A stretch of DNA of 64,000 nucleotides from Streptomyces sulfonofaciens (lineage in GTDB: Bacteria; Actinomycetota; Actinomycetes; Streptomycetales; Streptomycetaceae). Made by a program: the position numbers and the translations under genes. The notes under the pieces are model-generated. The model was not told the origin of the DNA, did not search any database, and was given only the letters and a program-made list of their open reading frames with translations. Shown here piece by piece: positions 17,111-25,239 of this stretch. Each line of letters opens with the position of its first letter. The stretch's first letter is position 1. The stretch covers positions 39,176 to 103,175 of the forward strand of contig NZ_BNCD01000026.1 of the NCBI RefSeq assembly GCF_014656295.1, in the 5' to 3' direction.

Positions 17111-18474
17111 GCCCACGCGAGGTGCTCCCGGTTGTGCGCGATCAACTGGTCGGTGAGGGCGTCGGCGTAGGCGTACTGGCCGATCAGCGGGTGGGCCAGC
17201 AGTGCGCGGAAGACCCGCTCGCGGCCGCCGCGCAGGGCGGCGTCCAGCGCCAGGTCCTCGTAGGCCGTCACCTGCGCGACCAGGCCCGCGTAGAGCGGGT
17301 CGAGCGCGGGCACCGGCAGCGGAGCGGCGCCGGTGGGGCCCACGGCCGCCTGGACCTCGATCACGGCGTCGTCCGGCAGGAAGGGCAGGGTGCCGTTGTT
17401 GAACGCATTGACGACCTGGTGGGGGCTGCCGGCGCCCCGGCCGCCGGCGGACGTCCCCCCGCCGCCCAGCAGCGCCGCCGCGAGGTCGACGGCCGCCTCC
17501 GAGTAGTAGGCCCCGCCGCGCCGGGCGAGCAGCGCCGGCTTCTCGTCGAGTGCCGGATCGCCGTACATCGCCAGCAACTGCTCCTCCATGGCGGCGACCT
17601 CGGCGGCGCGCGACGGCCTGGTGCGCAGCTCCCTGACGACCTCGTCGTGCGCGTAGTAGTACCTCAGGTAGTACGAAGGGACGACGCCGAGGCGGTCGAG
17701 GACGGCGCGGGGCAGGTGGAGGTCGGCGGCGACGGCGTCGGCGTGTTCGGCGAGCAGGGCGGGCAGCACGTCCTCCCCCCGGGGGCCGCCGAGGCGCACA
17801 CTCGTCTCCCAGGTGAGGTGGTTGAGCCCGACGTGACCGAGGTGGACCTCGGACGGCTCGGTGCCGAGCAGCGCGGCGAACTTGCGCTGGAAGCCGATCG
17901 CCACGTTGCACAGGCCGACCGCCTTGTGGCCGGCCTTCAGCAGGGCACGGGTGACGATGCCGACCGGGTTGGTGAAGTCGATGATCCAGGCGTCGGGGGC
18001 GATGCTGCGCACCCGCTCCGCTATGTCGAGCACCACGGGGACGGTGCGCAGCGCCTTGGCGAGGCCGCCCGCGCCGGTGGTCTCCTGGCCGACGCAGCCG
18101 CACTCCAGCGGCCAGGTCTCGTCCTGCATGCGGGCGGCCTGGCCACCGACGCGCAGTTGCAGCAGTACGGCGTCGGCGCCGTCCAGGGCGGCGTCCAGGT
18201 CGCCGGTCGTGGTGATGGCGCCCGGATGCCCCTGCCTGGCGAAGATCCGCTTGGCGAGGCCGCCGACCAGGTCGAGGCGGTGCGCCGACGGGTCGACGAG
18301 GACCAGCTCGGCGACCGGCAGGACGTCCCGCAGCCGGGCGAAGCCGTCGATCAGCTCGGGTGTGTAGGTGGACCCGCCGCCCACCACGACGATCTTGTGT
18401 GCCGCGGGGCGGGGCCCCTGGGCGCCGGCGTGGCGTGGGGCGGCTCCCCCGGTGGTCTCCTGCATGCGGTGCAC
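17107..18474 (-). CDS. csnH: GH4 family NAD-dependent glycosidase, CsnH
   Basis: 455 residues. It has an N-terminal NAD-binding loop (VVVGGGSTYTPEL, about residues 29-41) and the GH4 signature elements NPVGIVTRAL, GLCNVAIG (metal-binding Cys) and GLNHLTW (metal-binding His). GH4 enzymes of the 6-phospho-beta-glucosidase branch cleave via NAD oxidation at C3 and a divalent metal. In this operon the expected substrate is a phosphorylated or free glucosamine oligosaccharide. GTG start directly after the csnG stop, with ATG at 18465 as an alternative. It is followed by the overlapping kinase gene. Confidence 0.9.
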   Translation of the reverse strand: MHRMQETTGGAAPRHAGAQGPRPAAHKIVVVGGGSTYTPELIDGFARLRDVLPVAELVLVDPSAHRLDLVGGLAKRIFARQGHPGAITTTGDLDAALDGADAVLLQLRVGGQAARMQDETWPLECGCVGQETTGAGGLAKALRTVPVVLDIAERVRSIAPDAWIIDFTNPVGIVTRALLKAGHKAVGLCNVAIGFQRKFAALLGTEPSEVHLGHVGLNHLTWETSVRLGGPRGEDVLPALLAEHADAVAADLHLPRAVLDRLGVVPSYYLRYYYAHDEVVRELRTRPSRAAEVAAMEEQLLAMYGDPALDEKPALLARRGGAYYSEAAVDLAAALLGGGGTSAGGRGAGSPHQVVNAFNNGTLPFLPDDAVIEVQAAVGPTGAAPLPVPALDPLYAGLVAQVTAYEDLALDAALRGGRERVFRALLAHPLIGQYAYADALTDQLIAHNREHLAWA

Positions 18475-19380
18475 TCAGCCCTTCACTCCGGTCAGCGTGA
18501 CCCCTTCGACGAACGCCCGCTGCGCGAAGAAGAACACGACGATCACAGGGGCCATGACCAGAACGGTCGCGGCCATGGTCAGGTTCCAGTCGGTGTGGTG
18601 GGCGCCCTTGAACGACTCCAGGCCGTAGCTGAGCGTCCAGGCTCCGGGGTTCTCGGACGCGTAGATCTGCGGTCCGAAGTAGTCGTTCCAGGCGTAGAAG
18701 AACTGGAAGAGCGCGACGGCCGCGATCCCCGGGCGCGCCATGGGCAGCACGATCCGCAGCAGCACCCGCAGTTCCCCGCAGCCGTCGACCCTGGCTGCGT
18801 CCAGGTACTCGTCCGGGATCGTCATCAGGAACTGCCGCAGCAGGAAGATGGAGAACGCGTCGCCGAACGCCATCGGGACGATCAGCGGCCACAGCGTGCC
18901 GGACAGGCCCAGCTCCTTGGCCCAGAACAGGTACATCGGGATGATGATCACCTGCGGCGGCAGCATCATCATCGAGATCACCAGCATCAGCGACAGATGC
19001 CGGCCGCGGAAGCGGAACTTGGCGAGCGCGTACGCCACCGGCACCGACGAGACCACGGTCAGCACGGTGCCGAGGCCCGCGTAGAGCAGCGTGTTGCGCC
19101 ACCAGGTGAGGAACCCCGGAGTGTCGAACACGGCGCGGTAGTTGGACCACTGCCAGGTGCTCGGTACCAGGTCGCGGGTCAGGGCCTGTTGGTCGGTCAT
19201 CAGCGAGGTCAGGACCACGAACACGAACGGGAGGACGAAGAAGAGCGCGGCGGCCACCCCCAGGGCGTGCACGGCGATCCACTCCAGCAGCGCTGTGCGG
19301 CGCGCCCTGCGGGCGGCCCGGCCCGGCGCGGCCGCCCGGGTGGGACGGGCGGGCACGCGGCCCGCGGACGTGTCGGTCAT
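18475..19380 (-). CDS. csnG: ABC sugar transporter permease, CsnG
   Basis: Carbohydrate-uptake (CUT1) permease of about 301 residues with six hydrophobic helices and the inner loop EYLDAARVDGCGELRVLLRIVLP, the EAA motif that contacts the ATPase. The operon has no ATPase gene, so a shared MsiK-type ATPase encoded elsewhere is expected, as is usual for Streptomyces CUT1 importers. ATG at 19380 lies 4 nt after the csnF stop. An in-frame GTG at 19392 overlapping csnF is also possible. The C-terminus (EGVTLTGVKG) is typical of the family. Confidence 0.9.
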   Translation of the reverse strand: MTDTSAGRVPARPTRAAAPGRAARRARRTALLEWIAVHALGVAAALFFVLPFVFVVLTSLMTDQQALTRDLVPSTWQWSNYRAVFDTPGFLTWWRNTLLYAGLGTVLTVVSSVPVAYALAKFRFRGRHLSLMLVISMMMLPPQVIIIPMYLFWAKELGLSGTLWPLIVPMAFGDAFSIFLLRQFLMTIPDEYLDAARVDGCGELRVLLRIVLPMARPGIAAVALFQFFYAWNDYFGPQIYASENPGAWTLSYGLESFKGAHHTDWNLTMAATVLVMAPVIVVFFFAQRAFVEGVTLTGVKG

Positions 19381-19384
19381 CGCT

Positions 19385-20326
19385 TCACTCACCCGTCCCG
19401 ATCAGCCCGCCCCTGCGCCGCATCAGCAGTGCGGTGAACGCCATGGCCAGCGCGAACAGCACCAGTGCGATGACGCACGCGGAGCCGTAGTCGAAGCGCT
19501 GGAACCCGAGGTTGTACACCAGTTGCGGCAGGGTCAGGGTCGACTTGTCGGGATAGCCGGGCTCGAACTGCTGCCCGGAGCCCCCGATGACGCCCGAGGC
19601 GACCTTTCCGGCCACCAGGGGCTGTGTGTAGTACTGCATCGTCTGGATGACGCCGGTGACCACGGCGAACACCACGATCGGCGAGATGTTCGGCAGCGTG
19701 ACGTAGCGGAACCGCTGCCAGGCCGAGGAGCCGTCCAACTCGGCCGCCTCGTACTGCTCCCTGGGAACGTCGAGCAGCGCGGCCATGAAGATGACCATCA
19801 GGTCGCCCACGCCCCACAGCGCCAGCATGGTGAGCGCGGGCTTGGACCACGACGGGTCGTCGAACCATCCGGGTGCGGGCAGTCCTGCGCGTTCGAGGAG
19901 CGAGTCGACGGGACCCGTCCCGGGGTTGAGCAGGAACGCGAAGGCCATGGTGGCGGCCACCGGAGGCGCCAGGTACGGCAGGTAGAAGAGGGTGCGGAAG
20001 ACGCCCGTGGCCGTCTTGATCCTGGTGATCAGCAGACCGATGCCGAGGCCGAAGACCACCCGGCAGGCGACCATGACCAGCACCAGCCAGAGGGTGTTCC
20101 ACAGCGCAGGCCAGAACAGCGGGTAGGCGTCGAACACGTACGACCAGTTGGCGAACGAGTTCCACACGGGCGGTTTGAACCCGTCGTACTTCATCAGCGA
20201 GAAGTAGACAGTCGAGAGAAGCGGATAGGCGAAGAAGACCGAGAAACCTATCAGCCACGGCGACAGGAAGGCCATCGTGCGCAAGCCGGAGCGGCGGCGC
20301 TTCGCGCGCAGGGTGTTGGTGCTCAT
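19385..20326 (-). CDS. csnF: ABC sugar transporter permease, CsnF
   Basis: 313-residue CUT1 permease starting MSTNTLRAKRRRSG, with six hydrophobic segments and an EAA loop (REQYEAAELDGSSAWQRFRYVTLP, about residues 190-213). It forms the membrane channel with CsnG for chitosan-derived oligosaccharides delivered by the lipoprotein CsnE. It lies 16 nt downstream of csnE and is tightly packed against csnG. Confidence 0.91.
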   Translation of the reverse strand: MSTNTLRAKRRRSGLRTMAFLSPWLIGFSVFFAYPLLSTVYFSLMKYDGFKPPVWNSFANWSYVFDAYPLFWPALWNTLWLVLVMVACRVVFGLGIGLLITRIKTATGVFRTLFYLPYLAPPVAATMAFAFLLNPGTGPVDSLLERAGLPAPGWFDDPSWSKPALTMLALWGVGDLMVIFMAALLDVPREQYEAAELDGSSAWQRFRYVTLPNISPIVVFAVVTGVIQTMQYYTQPLVAGKVASGVIGGSGQQFEPGYPDKSTLTLPQLVYNLGFQRFDYGSACVIALVLFALAMAFTALLMRRRGGLIGTGE

Positions 20327-20342
20327 CGCGGGCTCCCGGCCG

Positions 20343-21677
20343 TCACTTCTGCTGGGCGATGTCCGTGTCGATCTCCTTGGCGGTCTTCTCCAGGCCCGCC
20401 TTGAGATCGGTGGTGGCGCCCTTCTCGTAGGAGAAGCCGAGGTTCTGGATCGAGGTGAGGTACTGGCCGCCGTTCGGGGAGGCCGGGGTGGTGGTGCTGT
20501 GCGGGTTCTGGGCGATGTCCAGGAAGGTCTTGAAGCGCGGATCGTACGACAGCCTGCCGGACTTCAGGGCGGCCAGCGTGGAGGGCACGTTGTGGATGGC
20601 GTTGGCGAAGTCCACCACCGCGTCGGTGTCGGTGGTCAGGAACTTCACGAACTCCCAGGCGGCGTTCTGCTTCTTGCTGGTGGCGGCTATCCCGGCGATG
20701 GTGCCGGTGATGTAGCCCTTGCCGTACTGCTCGCGCTGGTCGTCGGGCACCGGCAGCGGCGCGACGCCGATCCGGAAGTGCGGATGGGCGGCCTCGGCCA
20801 TGCCGAGCCGCCACTCCCCGTCGAGCTGCATGGCGACCTGCCCGGTCTGGAAGGGGTGCTTGGCGCCCCACTCGTCGCCGAAGGTGGACCGGTACTTCTC
20901 CAGCTTCCGGTAACCGCCCAGATCGTCGACGAGCTTCTTCTGGAACGCGAAGCCCTTGGCGAGGGCCGGGTCCTCGGCCACGGACGAGGTGCCGTCCTCG
21001 GCGAAGTACGTCGGCGACCACTGCGCGAAGTAGTGCTCGGTCGTCGATTCGTAGCCGTGGTAGGTCGGCATGAAGCCGAGCTGTGCGTACGAGTCGCCCT
21101 CGGGCCTCGTCAGCTTCTTCGCGTCGGCCTCGAACTCCGACCAGGTCCTCGGCGGCGCCTTGATGCCGGCCGCCTCGAACGCGTCCTTGTTGTAGTACAG
21201 GCCGTAGGCGTCGCCGAGCAGCGGGGCCGCGCAGCGCACGCCGTCGTACTGGGTGTAGTCGGCCATCGGCTTCGGGAACGTCTTCAGCGGGTCGATGCCC
21301 GACTTCTGAAAGAACGGCTCCAGGTCGACGAAGGCACCGGAGGAGCAGAACTTGCCGACGTTGTTGGTGGTGAAGGAGGAGACCACGTCCGGCGCGTCCG
21401 CGCCGCCCGCCCGCAGCGCCTGGTTGACCTTGTCGTCGTTGATGTTGCCGACGACCTTCACATGGATGTTGGGGTGGGCCTTCTCGAAGGCCCGCACGTC
21501 CGCGTCCACCGCCTTCACCTCGTTCGGTGCGCTCCAGCCGTGCCAGAACGTGATGGTGGTCTCCTCGGAGGCGTCGTCCGTGGCACCGGAGCCCGACTGC
21601 CCGGTACACGCCGCGGCGAACAGGGCGGTGGAGGCGACGGCGAGCGCCGCGGCGGCCTTCCTACGGCTTACGGACAT
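20343..21677 (-). CDS. csnE: Extracellular sugar-binding lipoprotein, CsnE
   Basis: 444 residues. The signal peptide ends in a lipobox (FAAAC, Cys about residue 21) followed by a Gly/Ser-rich tether, then a type-1 solute-binding fold (TITFWHGWS near the start). ATG at 21677 was chosen because GGGAG lies 6 nt upstream; an ATG 6 nt earlier sits directly on the Shine-Dalgarno. It captures oligosaccharides for CsnFG. It begins 28 nt after csnR, in the same transcript. Confidence 0.92.
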   Translation of the reverse strand: MSVSRRKAAAALAVASTALFAAACTGQSGSGATDDASEETTITFWHGWSAPNEVKAVDADVRAFEKAHPNIHVKVVGNINDDKVNQALRAGGADAPDVVSSFTTNNVGKFCSSGAFVDLEPFFQKSGIDPLKTFPKPMADYTQYDGVRCAAPLLGDAYGLYYNKDAFEAAGIKAPPRTWSEFEADAKKLTRPEGDSYAQLGFMPTYHGYESTTEHYFAQWSPTYFAEDGTSSVAEDPALAKGFAFQKKLVDDLGGYRKLEKYRSTFGDEWGAKHPFQTGQVAMQLDGEWRLGMAEAAHPHFRIGVAPLPVPDDQREQYGKGYITGTIAGIAATSKKQNAAWEFVKFLTTDTDAVVDFANAIHNVPSTLAALKSGRLSYDPRFKTFLDIAQNPHSTTTPASPNGGQYLTSIQNLGFSYEKGATTDLKAGLEKTAKEIDTDIAQQK

Positions 21678-21705
21678 GGGCATCTCCCAGGGATGAGGGG
21701 GCGGG

Positions 21706-22920
21706 TCAGCGGCGGCCGGTGTCGAAGACCTCGTCACGGGTGGTGGCGAGCGCGCTCTCCAGGGCGCCGCGCAGCACCGGGTGCTCCGTCACCTCGCCCA
21801 CGACGAGCCGGGGCCGGGAGGCGGCCAGATCGTCGAGCTCGGCCTGCACCAGGGCCCGCAGCGGTTCGCCGCCGGCGGTGAACAGTGCGCCGCTGAGCAC
21901 GACGAGTTCGGGGTCGAGCACGGACACCAGCGAGGCGAGACCGGTGGCGAGACGGGTCGCATAGGTCTCCAGCAGCCTCAGCCAGGGACCCTCCTGCCGG
22001 GCCGCGGCCTCCGCGACGGTCGCGGCGGCCACCTCCGCGTACGGGCCCTGCGGCACCGGGCTGACGCCCAGCTCGCGGGCCAGCCCGGGCACCGCCTGGG
22101 AGCCGGCCAGCTCCTGGTAGCCGCCGCTGTTGGCCCGGGTCACCTGCCGGACGAGCGGTGCGCCGGGCACCGGCAGGAAGCCGACCTCGCCGGCGCCGCC
22201 GCGCCAGCCGCGGTGCAGCCGGCCGCCGATGACGAGCGCGGCACCCAGGCCCTCCTCGTTCCACAGCAGCACGAAGTCGTCGTGGCCGCGGGCCGCGCCG
22301 AGCCGCTGCTCGGCGAGTGCGGCGAGGTTGACGTCGTTCTCGTACTCCAGGGGGATCGGGAGGGCGGCGGCCAGCTCGTCCAGCAGTGCGGGGGAGTGCC
22401 AGCCGGGCAGGTGCGAGGCGTACCGCAGGCGGCCGGTGTTCGGGTCGAAGGCGCCCGGTGTGCCGATGACCACCCGGTGCAGGTCGCCGCGGGTGAGCCC
22501 GGCGGCCCCGGCGGCCCTGTCGACGGCCTCGGTGACCTGCTGGACGACGGAGGCGCCGGGGTGCCGCTGCCTGGTGCGCAGTTCGTGGCGGCCCACCGTG
22601 GTGCCGGTGATGTCGGCGACCGCGGCGAGGATGCGGTCGGGGGTCACGTCGAGTCCCGCGGCGTGGGCGGCGGCCGGGTTGACGGCGTAGAGCTGGGCGT
22701 TGGGGCCCGGCCGGCCCTCGCTGGTGCCGGTGGCCAGGACCAGGCCCGCGGCCTCCAGGCGGGCCAGCAGTTGGGAGGCGGTCGGCTTGGACAGGCCGGT
22801 CAGATTGCCGATCCTGGTACGGGACAGCGGGCCGTGGGCGAGCAGCAGGTCCAGGGCGGCGCGGTCGTTCATGGCGCGCAGCACGCTCGGGGTGCCGGGG
22901 GTCCCCGCGGAACCTGCCAT
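21706..22920 (-). CDS. csnR: ROK-family transcriptional repressor, CsnR
   Basis: 404 residues: N-terminal winged helix-turn-helix (about residues 18-75, with RTRIGNLTGLSKPTASQLLARL) followed by a ROK sugar-sensing fold. As in other ROK regulators, it is not expected to act as a kinase. CsnR in S. coelicolor and S. lividans represses chitosan genes and is released by glucosamine oligomers. A copy of its operator lies 38 nt upstream of the start codon, which suggests autoregulation of the whole csnREFGHK operon. Confidence 0.92.
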   Translation of the reverse strand: MAGSAGTPGTPSVLRAMNDRAALDLLLAHGPLSRTRIGNLTGLSKPTASQLLARLEAAGLVLATGTSEGRPGPNAQLYAVNPAAAHAAGLDVTPDRILAAVADITGTTVGRHELRTRQRHPGASVVQQVTEAVDRAAGAAGLTRGDLHRVVIGTPGAFDPNTGRLRYASHLPGWHSPALLDELAAALPIPLEYENDVNLAALAEQRLGAARGHDDFVLLWNEEGLGAALVIGGRLHRGWRGGAGEVGFLPVPGAPLVRQVTRANSGGYQELAGSQAVPGLARELGVSPVPQGPYAEVAAATVAEAAARQEGPWLRLLETYATRLATGLASLVSVLDPELVVLSGALFTAGGEPLRALVQAELDDLAASRPRLVVGEVTEHPVLRGALESALATTRDEVFDTGRR

Positions 22921-22957
22921 CAGACGACACCAGTCCTTCGCCCTGCCGGAGCACTGT

Positions 22958-22972
22958 TAGGAAAGTTTCCTA
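22958..22972. promoter_or_regulatory. CsnR operator palindrome
   Basis: TAGGAAAGTTTCCTA is a perfect 15-bp palindrome around a central G. Its 13-bp core AGGAAAGTTTCCT is the CsnR box I know from chitosanase gene promoters. It stands about 38 nt before the csnR start, where it would cover the promoter. Confidence 0.9.
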
Positions 22973-23098
22973 TTGGCGTGATCAACGTAGGGGCGCCCGG
23001 AACGGGCCGTCAAGAGCGGACGCCCCCGGGGCAACCAAGTCGTTACCTCGGGGGCGCGGGGCCGGGGCCGGGGGCGCGGGGCCGGGGGCTGCCAGGGG

Positions 23099-24163
23099 CT
23101 ACTTGGGGCCCTGGGGCCGTACCGGGGTGGGATTGAGCGGTTCCGCGGCGGCCGAGGCGTGGGCGGAGGGGGCCGACACGCTCGCCGCGGGGTCCGGTGC
23201 GGGCTCCTCGTCCGGCTGGGCCGGCGCCTGGCCGATGATCGGAATGCCGGCCCGGTCGAAGGCGCGCTTGATGCGCCAGCGCAGCTCGCGCTCGATGGTC
23301 ACGGACTGCCCGGGCATGGTCTTGGCCGACACGTGCACCACCATCGAGTCGAGCAGCACGCTGTCCAGGCCCAGCACCTCCACGGGGCCCCACAGGCGCT
23401 CGTTCCACGGCTCGTCGGCGGCCAGCGAACGGCCCACCTCGACCAGCGTCGAGCGGACCTCGTCCAGGTCCTCCTCCGGGCGGACGGTGACGTCCACGTG
23501 CGCGGTGGACCAGCCCTGGCTGAGGTTGCCGATCCGTTTGATCTCGCCGTTGCGCACGTACCAGATGGCGCCGTTGTCGCCGCGCAGCTTCGTGACCCGC
23601 AGGCCCACCTCGATGACCTCGCCCGAGGCGACGCCCGCGTCGATGGTGTCCCCGACGCCGTACTGGTCCTCCAGGATCATGAAGACGCCGGAGAGGAAGT
23701 CGGTGACCAGGTTGCGGGCGCCGAAGCCGATCGCCACACCCGCCACACCCGCCGACGCCAGCAGCGGCGCCAGGTTGATCTTGAAGGCGGAGAGGATCAT
23801 CAGCGCGGCGGTGCCGAGCACCAGGAAGGACGCCACGGAGCGGAGCACGGAACCGATCGCCTGGGAGCGCTGTCTGCGTCGCTCCGCATTGACCAGCAGC
23901 CCGCCGAGCGCGGTGCCGTCCACTGCCTGCGCCGTGCGGTTCATCCGGTCGATGAGCCGGGTGATGGTGCGCCTGATGATCGTGCGCAGGACCACGGCGA
24001 TCACGATGATCAGCAGGATCCGCAGGCCGACGCCGAGCCAGGTGGACCAGTTCTGCTCGAACCAGCTCGCCGCGAGTGTGGCCCTCTTGTGAGCGTCCTG
24101 GAGCGGGTGAGGCTCGGGAGCCGGGCTCGGAGGAGCCTGAACCGGCAGGACGGACAGGAACAC
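23099..24163 (-). CDS. Small-conductance mechanosensitive channel (MscS family)
   Basis: 354 residues with three N-terminal hydrophobic helices (about residues 35-55, 95-115 and 120-140). The third is Gly/Ala-rich as in the MscS pore (AGVAGVAIGFGARNLVTDFLSG), followed by the cytoplasmic beta domain (DQYGVGDTID). It opens under membrane tension to release solutes in osmotic downshock. GTG at 24163 was chosen because GGAGG lies 8 nt upstream; a longer frame reaching 24295 has no convincing RBS. The C-terminal 40 residues are an acidic Pro/Ala tail. Confidence 0.9.
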   Translation of the reverse strand: MFLSVLPVQAPPSPAPEPHPLQDAHKRATLAASWFEQNWSTWLGVGLRILLIIVIAVVLRTIIRRTITRLIDRMNRTAQAVDGTALGGLLVNAERRRQRSQAIGSVLRSVASFLVLGTAALMILSAFKINLAPLLASAGVAGVAIGFGARNLVTDFLSGVFMILEDQYGVGDTIDAGVASGEVIEVGLRVTKLRGDNGAIWYVRNGEIKRIGNLSQGWSTAHVDVTVRPEEDLDEVRSTLVEVGRSLAADEPWNERLWGPVEVLGLDSVLLDSMVVHVSAKTMPGQSVTIERELRWRIKRAFDRAGIPIIGQAPAQPDEEPAPDPAASVSAPSAHASAAAEPLNPTPVRPQGPK

Positions 24164-24523
24164 AGCGGGTACCTCCGTGGACGGACATGCGTACGACGGC
24201 CCGCGGGGCGCGGAACCGCGGTGAGCCCCGCCCCGCGGGCTCGACGGGGCCGGGCAGCGCCGTGAACAGCGCAGGCGCGCCCGCGCCGTGCTCACCGTGG
24301 TCCGCGCCGTACGGACAGGCCAACCACACTAACGGGGCATTGTGTGTGCATCGTCGTGATGTTCGAGGGAGAGACCGTGTTCACCTGGGGATGAAGGACG
24401 TGTGGTGGAAAACACTTCCAGCCCGTTACCGGTTCATGCTGGCGCTTCGACCAGGCATGAGGGGAGACTGAAGCAGATCGTCCCGGCGCGAGCCACGCGC
24501 CGCCGGCGTACAAGGAGGCATCC

Positions 24524-25060
24524 GTGCCGCATGTCCTGGTCCTCAACGCGTCGTACGAGCCCCTCGGCGTCGTACCGCTCCGCCGCGCGCTCGTCCTCGT
24601 CCTTGAGAACAAGGCAGTCTCTCTCGAGGAATCCGGCGCCTTCATGCACAGCGCCACCGTCAGCCTTCCCGCGCCCAGCGTGGTGCGGCTGAAGAGGTTC
24701 GTGCGGGTCCCCTACCGGGGGCCCGTTCCGCTGACCCGCCGTGCCCTGTTCGCCCGAGACGGCGGCCGCTGCATGTACTGCGGTGGCGTCGCAACCAGCG
24801 TCGACCACGTCATCCCGCGCAGTCGCGGGGGCAAGCACGTCTGGGACAATGTGGTGGCGTCCTGCCGCCGCTGCAACCACGTCAAGGCCGACCGCCATCT
24901 GATGGAGCTCGGCTGGCGGCTGCGCCACAAGCCCGCGCCTCCCACCGGCCTGGCCTGGCGCATCATCGGCACCGGGCATAGGGACCCGCGCTGGCTGCCC
25001 TACTTGCAGCCGTACGGCGCGGACGACGCGATGGCCCGGATCGACGGTATATCCGCCTGA
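24524..25060 (+). CDS. HNH endonuclease
   Basis: 178 residues, GTG start 5 nt after AAGGAGG. The central part has the HNH module: CMYCGG, then DHVIPRSRGGKHVWDNVVASCRRCNHVKADR (about residues 84-125), with the two CxxC zinc pairs and the His-Asn-His residues. The N-terminus (VPHVLVLNASYEPLGVV) matches a conserved actinobacterial HNH family found in core chromosomes. Whether it cleaves DNA in repair or has another role is not known. It stands alone and is convergent with the GH84 gene. Confidence 0.92.
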   Translation: MPHVLVLNASYEPLGVVPLRRALVLVLENKAVSLEESGAFMHSATVSLPAPSVVRLKRFVRVPYRGPVPLTRRALFARDGGRCMYCGGVATSVDHVIPRSRGGKHVWDNVVASCRRCNHVKADRHLMELGWRLRHKPAPPTGLAWRIIGTGHRDPRWLPYLQPYGADDAMARIDGISA

Positions 25061-25115
25061 GGATCCGGGCCTTCGTCGTCCTCGGGACCGGGACGCGACC
25101 GAGGACGGACGCCTG

Positions 25116-25139
25116 GGTGCCGCCCGCGGGGGCGGCACC
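25116..25139. terminator. Hairpin between convergent HNH and GH84 genes
   Basis: Arms GGTGCCGCCC (25116-25125) and GGGCGGCACC (25130-25139) form a perfect 10-bp stem with a 4-nt loop. Its place between two convergent stops fits a bidirectional terminator; no U-tract is present, as is common in Streptomyces. Confidence 0.65.
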
Positions 25140-25239
25140 TGCCGTGCGCGGGTGGCACGCGCCGGCGCCTGGGTGCCGGTATGCGGGCGCCGGTGTGCGA
25201 TCGGCGCGCCGGCGTGTGGGCGACCCGTGCCACCCCGGC

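Noticed and set aside
16022..19282. Single leftward frame of 1086 codons spanning csnK to csnG
   Set aside because: Only its last third matches a protein family (CsnK); the rest is out of frame with csnH and csnG, which have clear domains.
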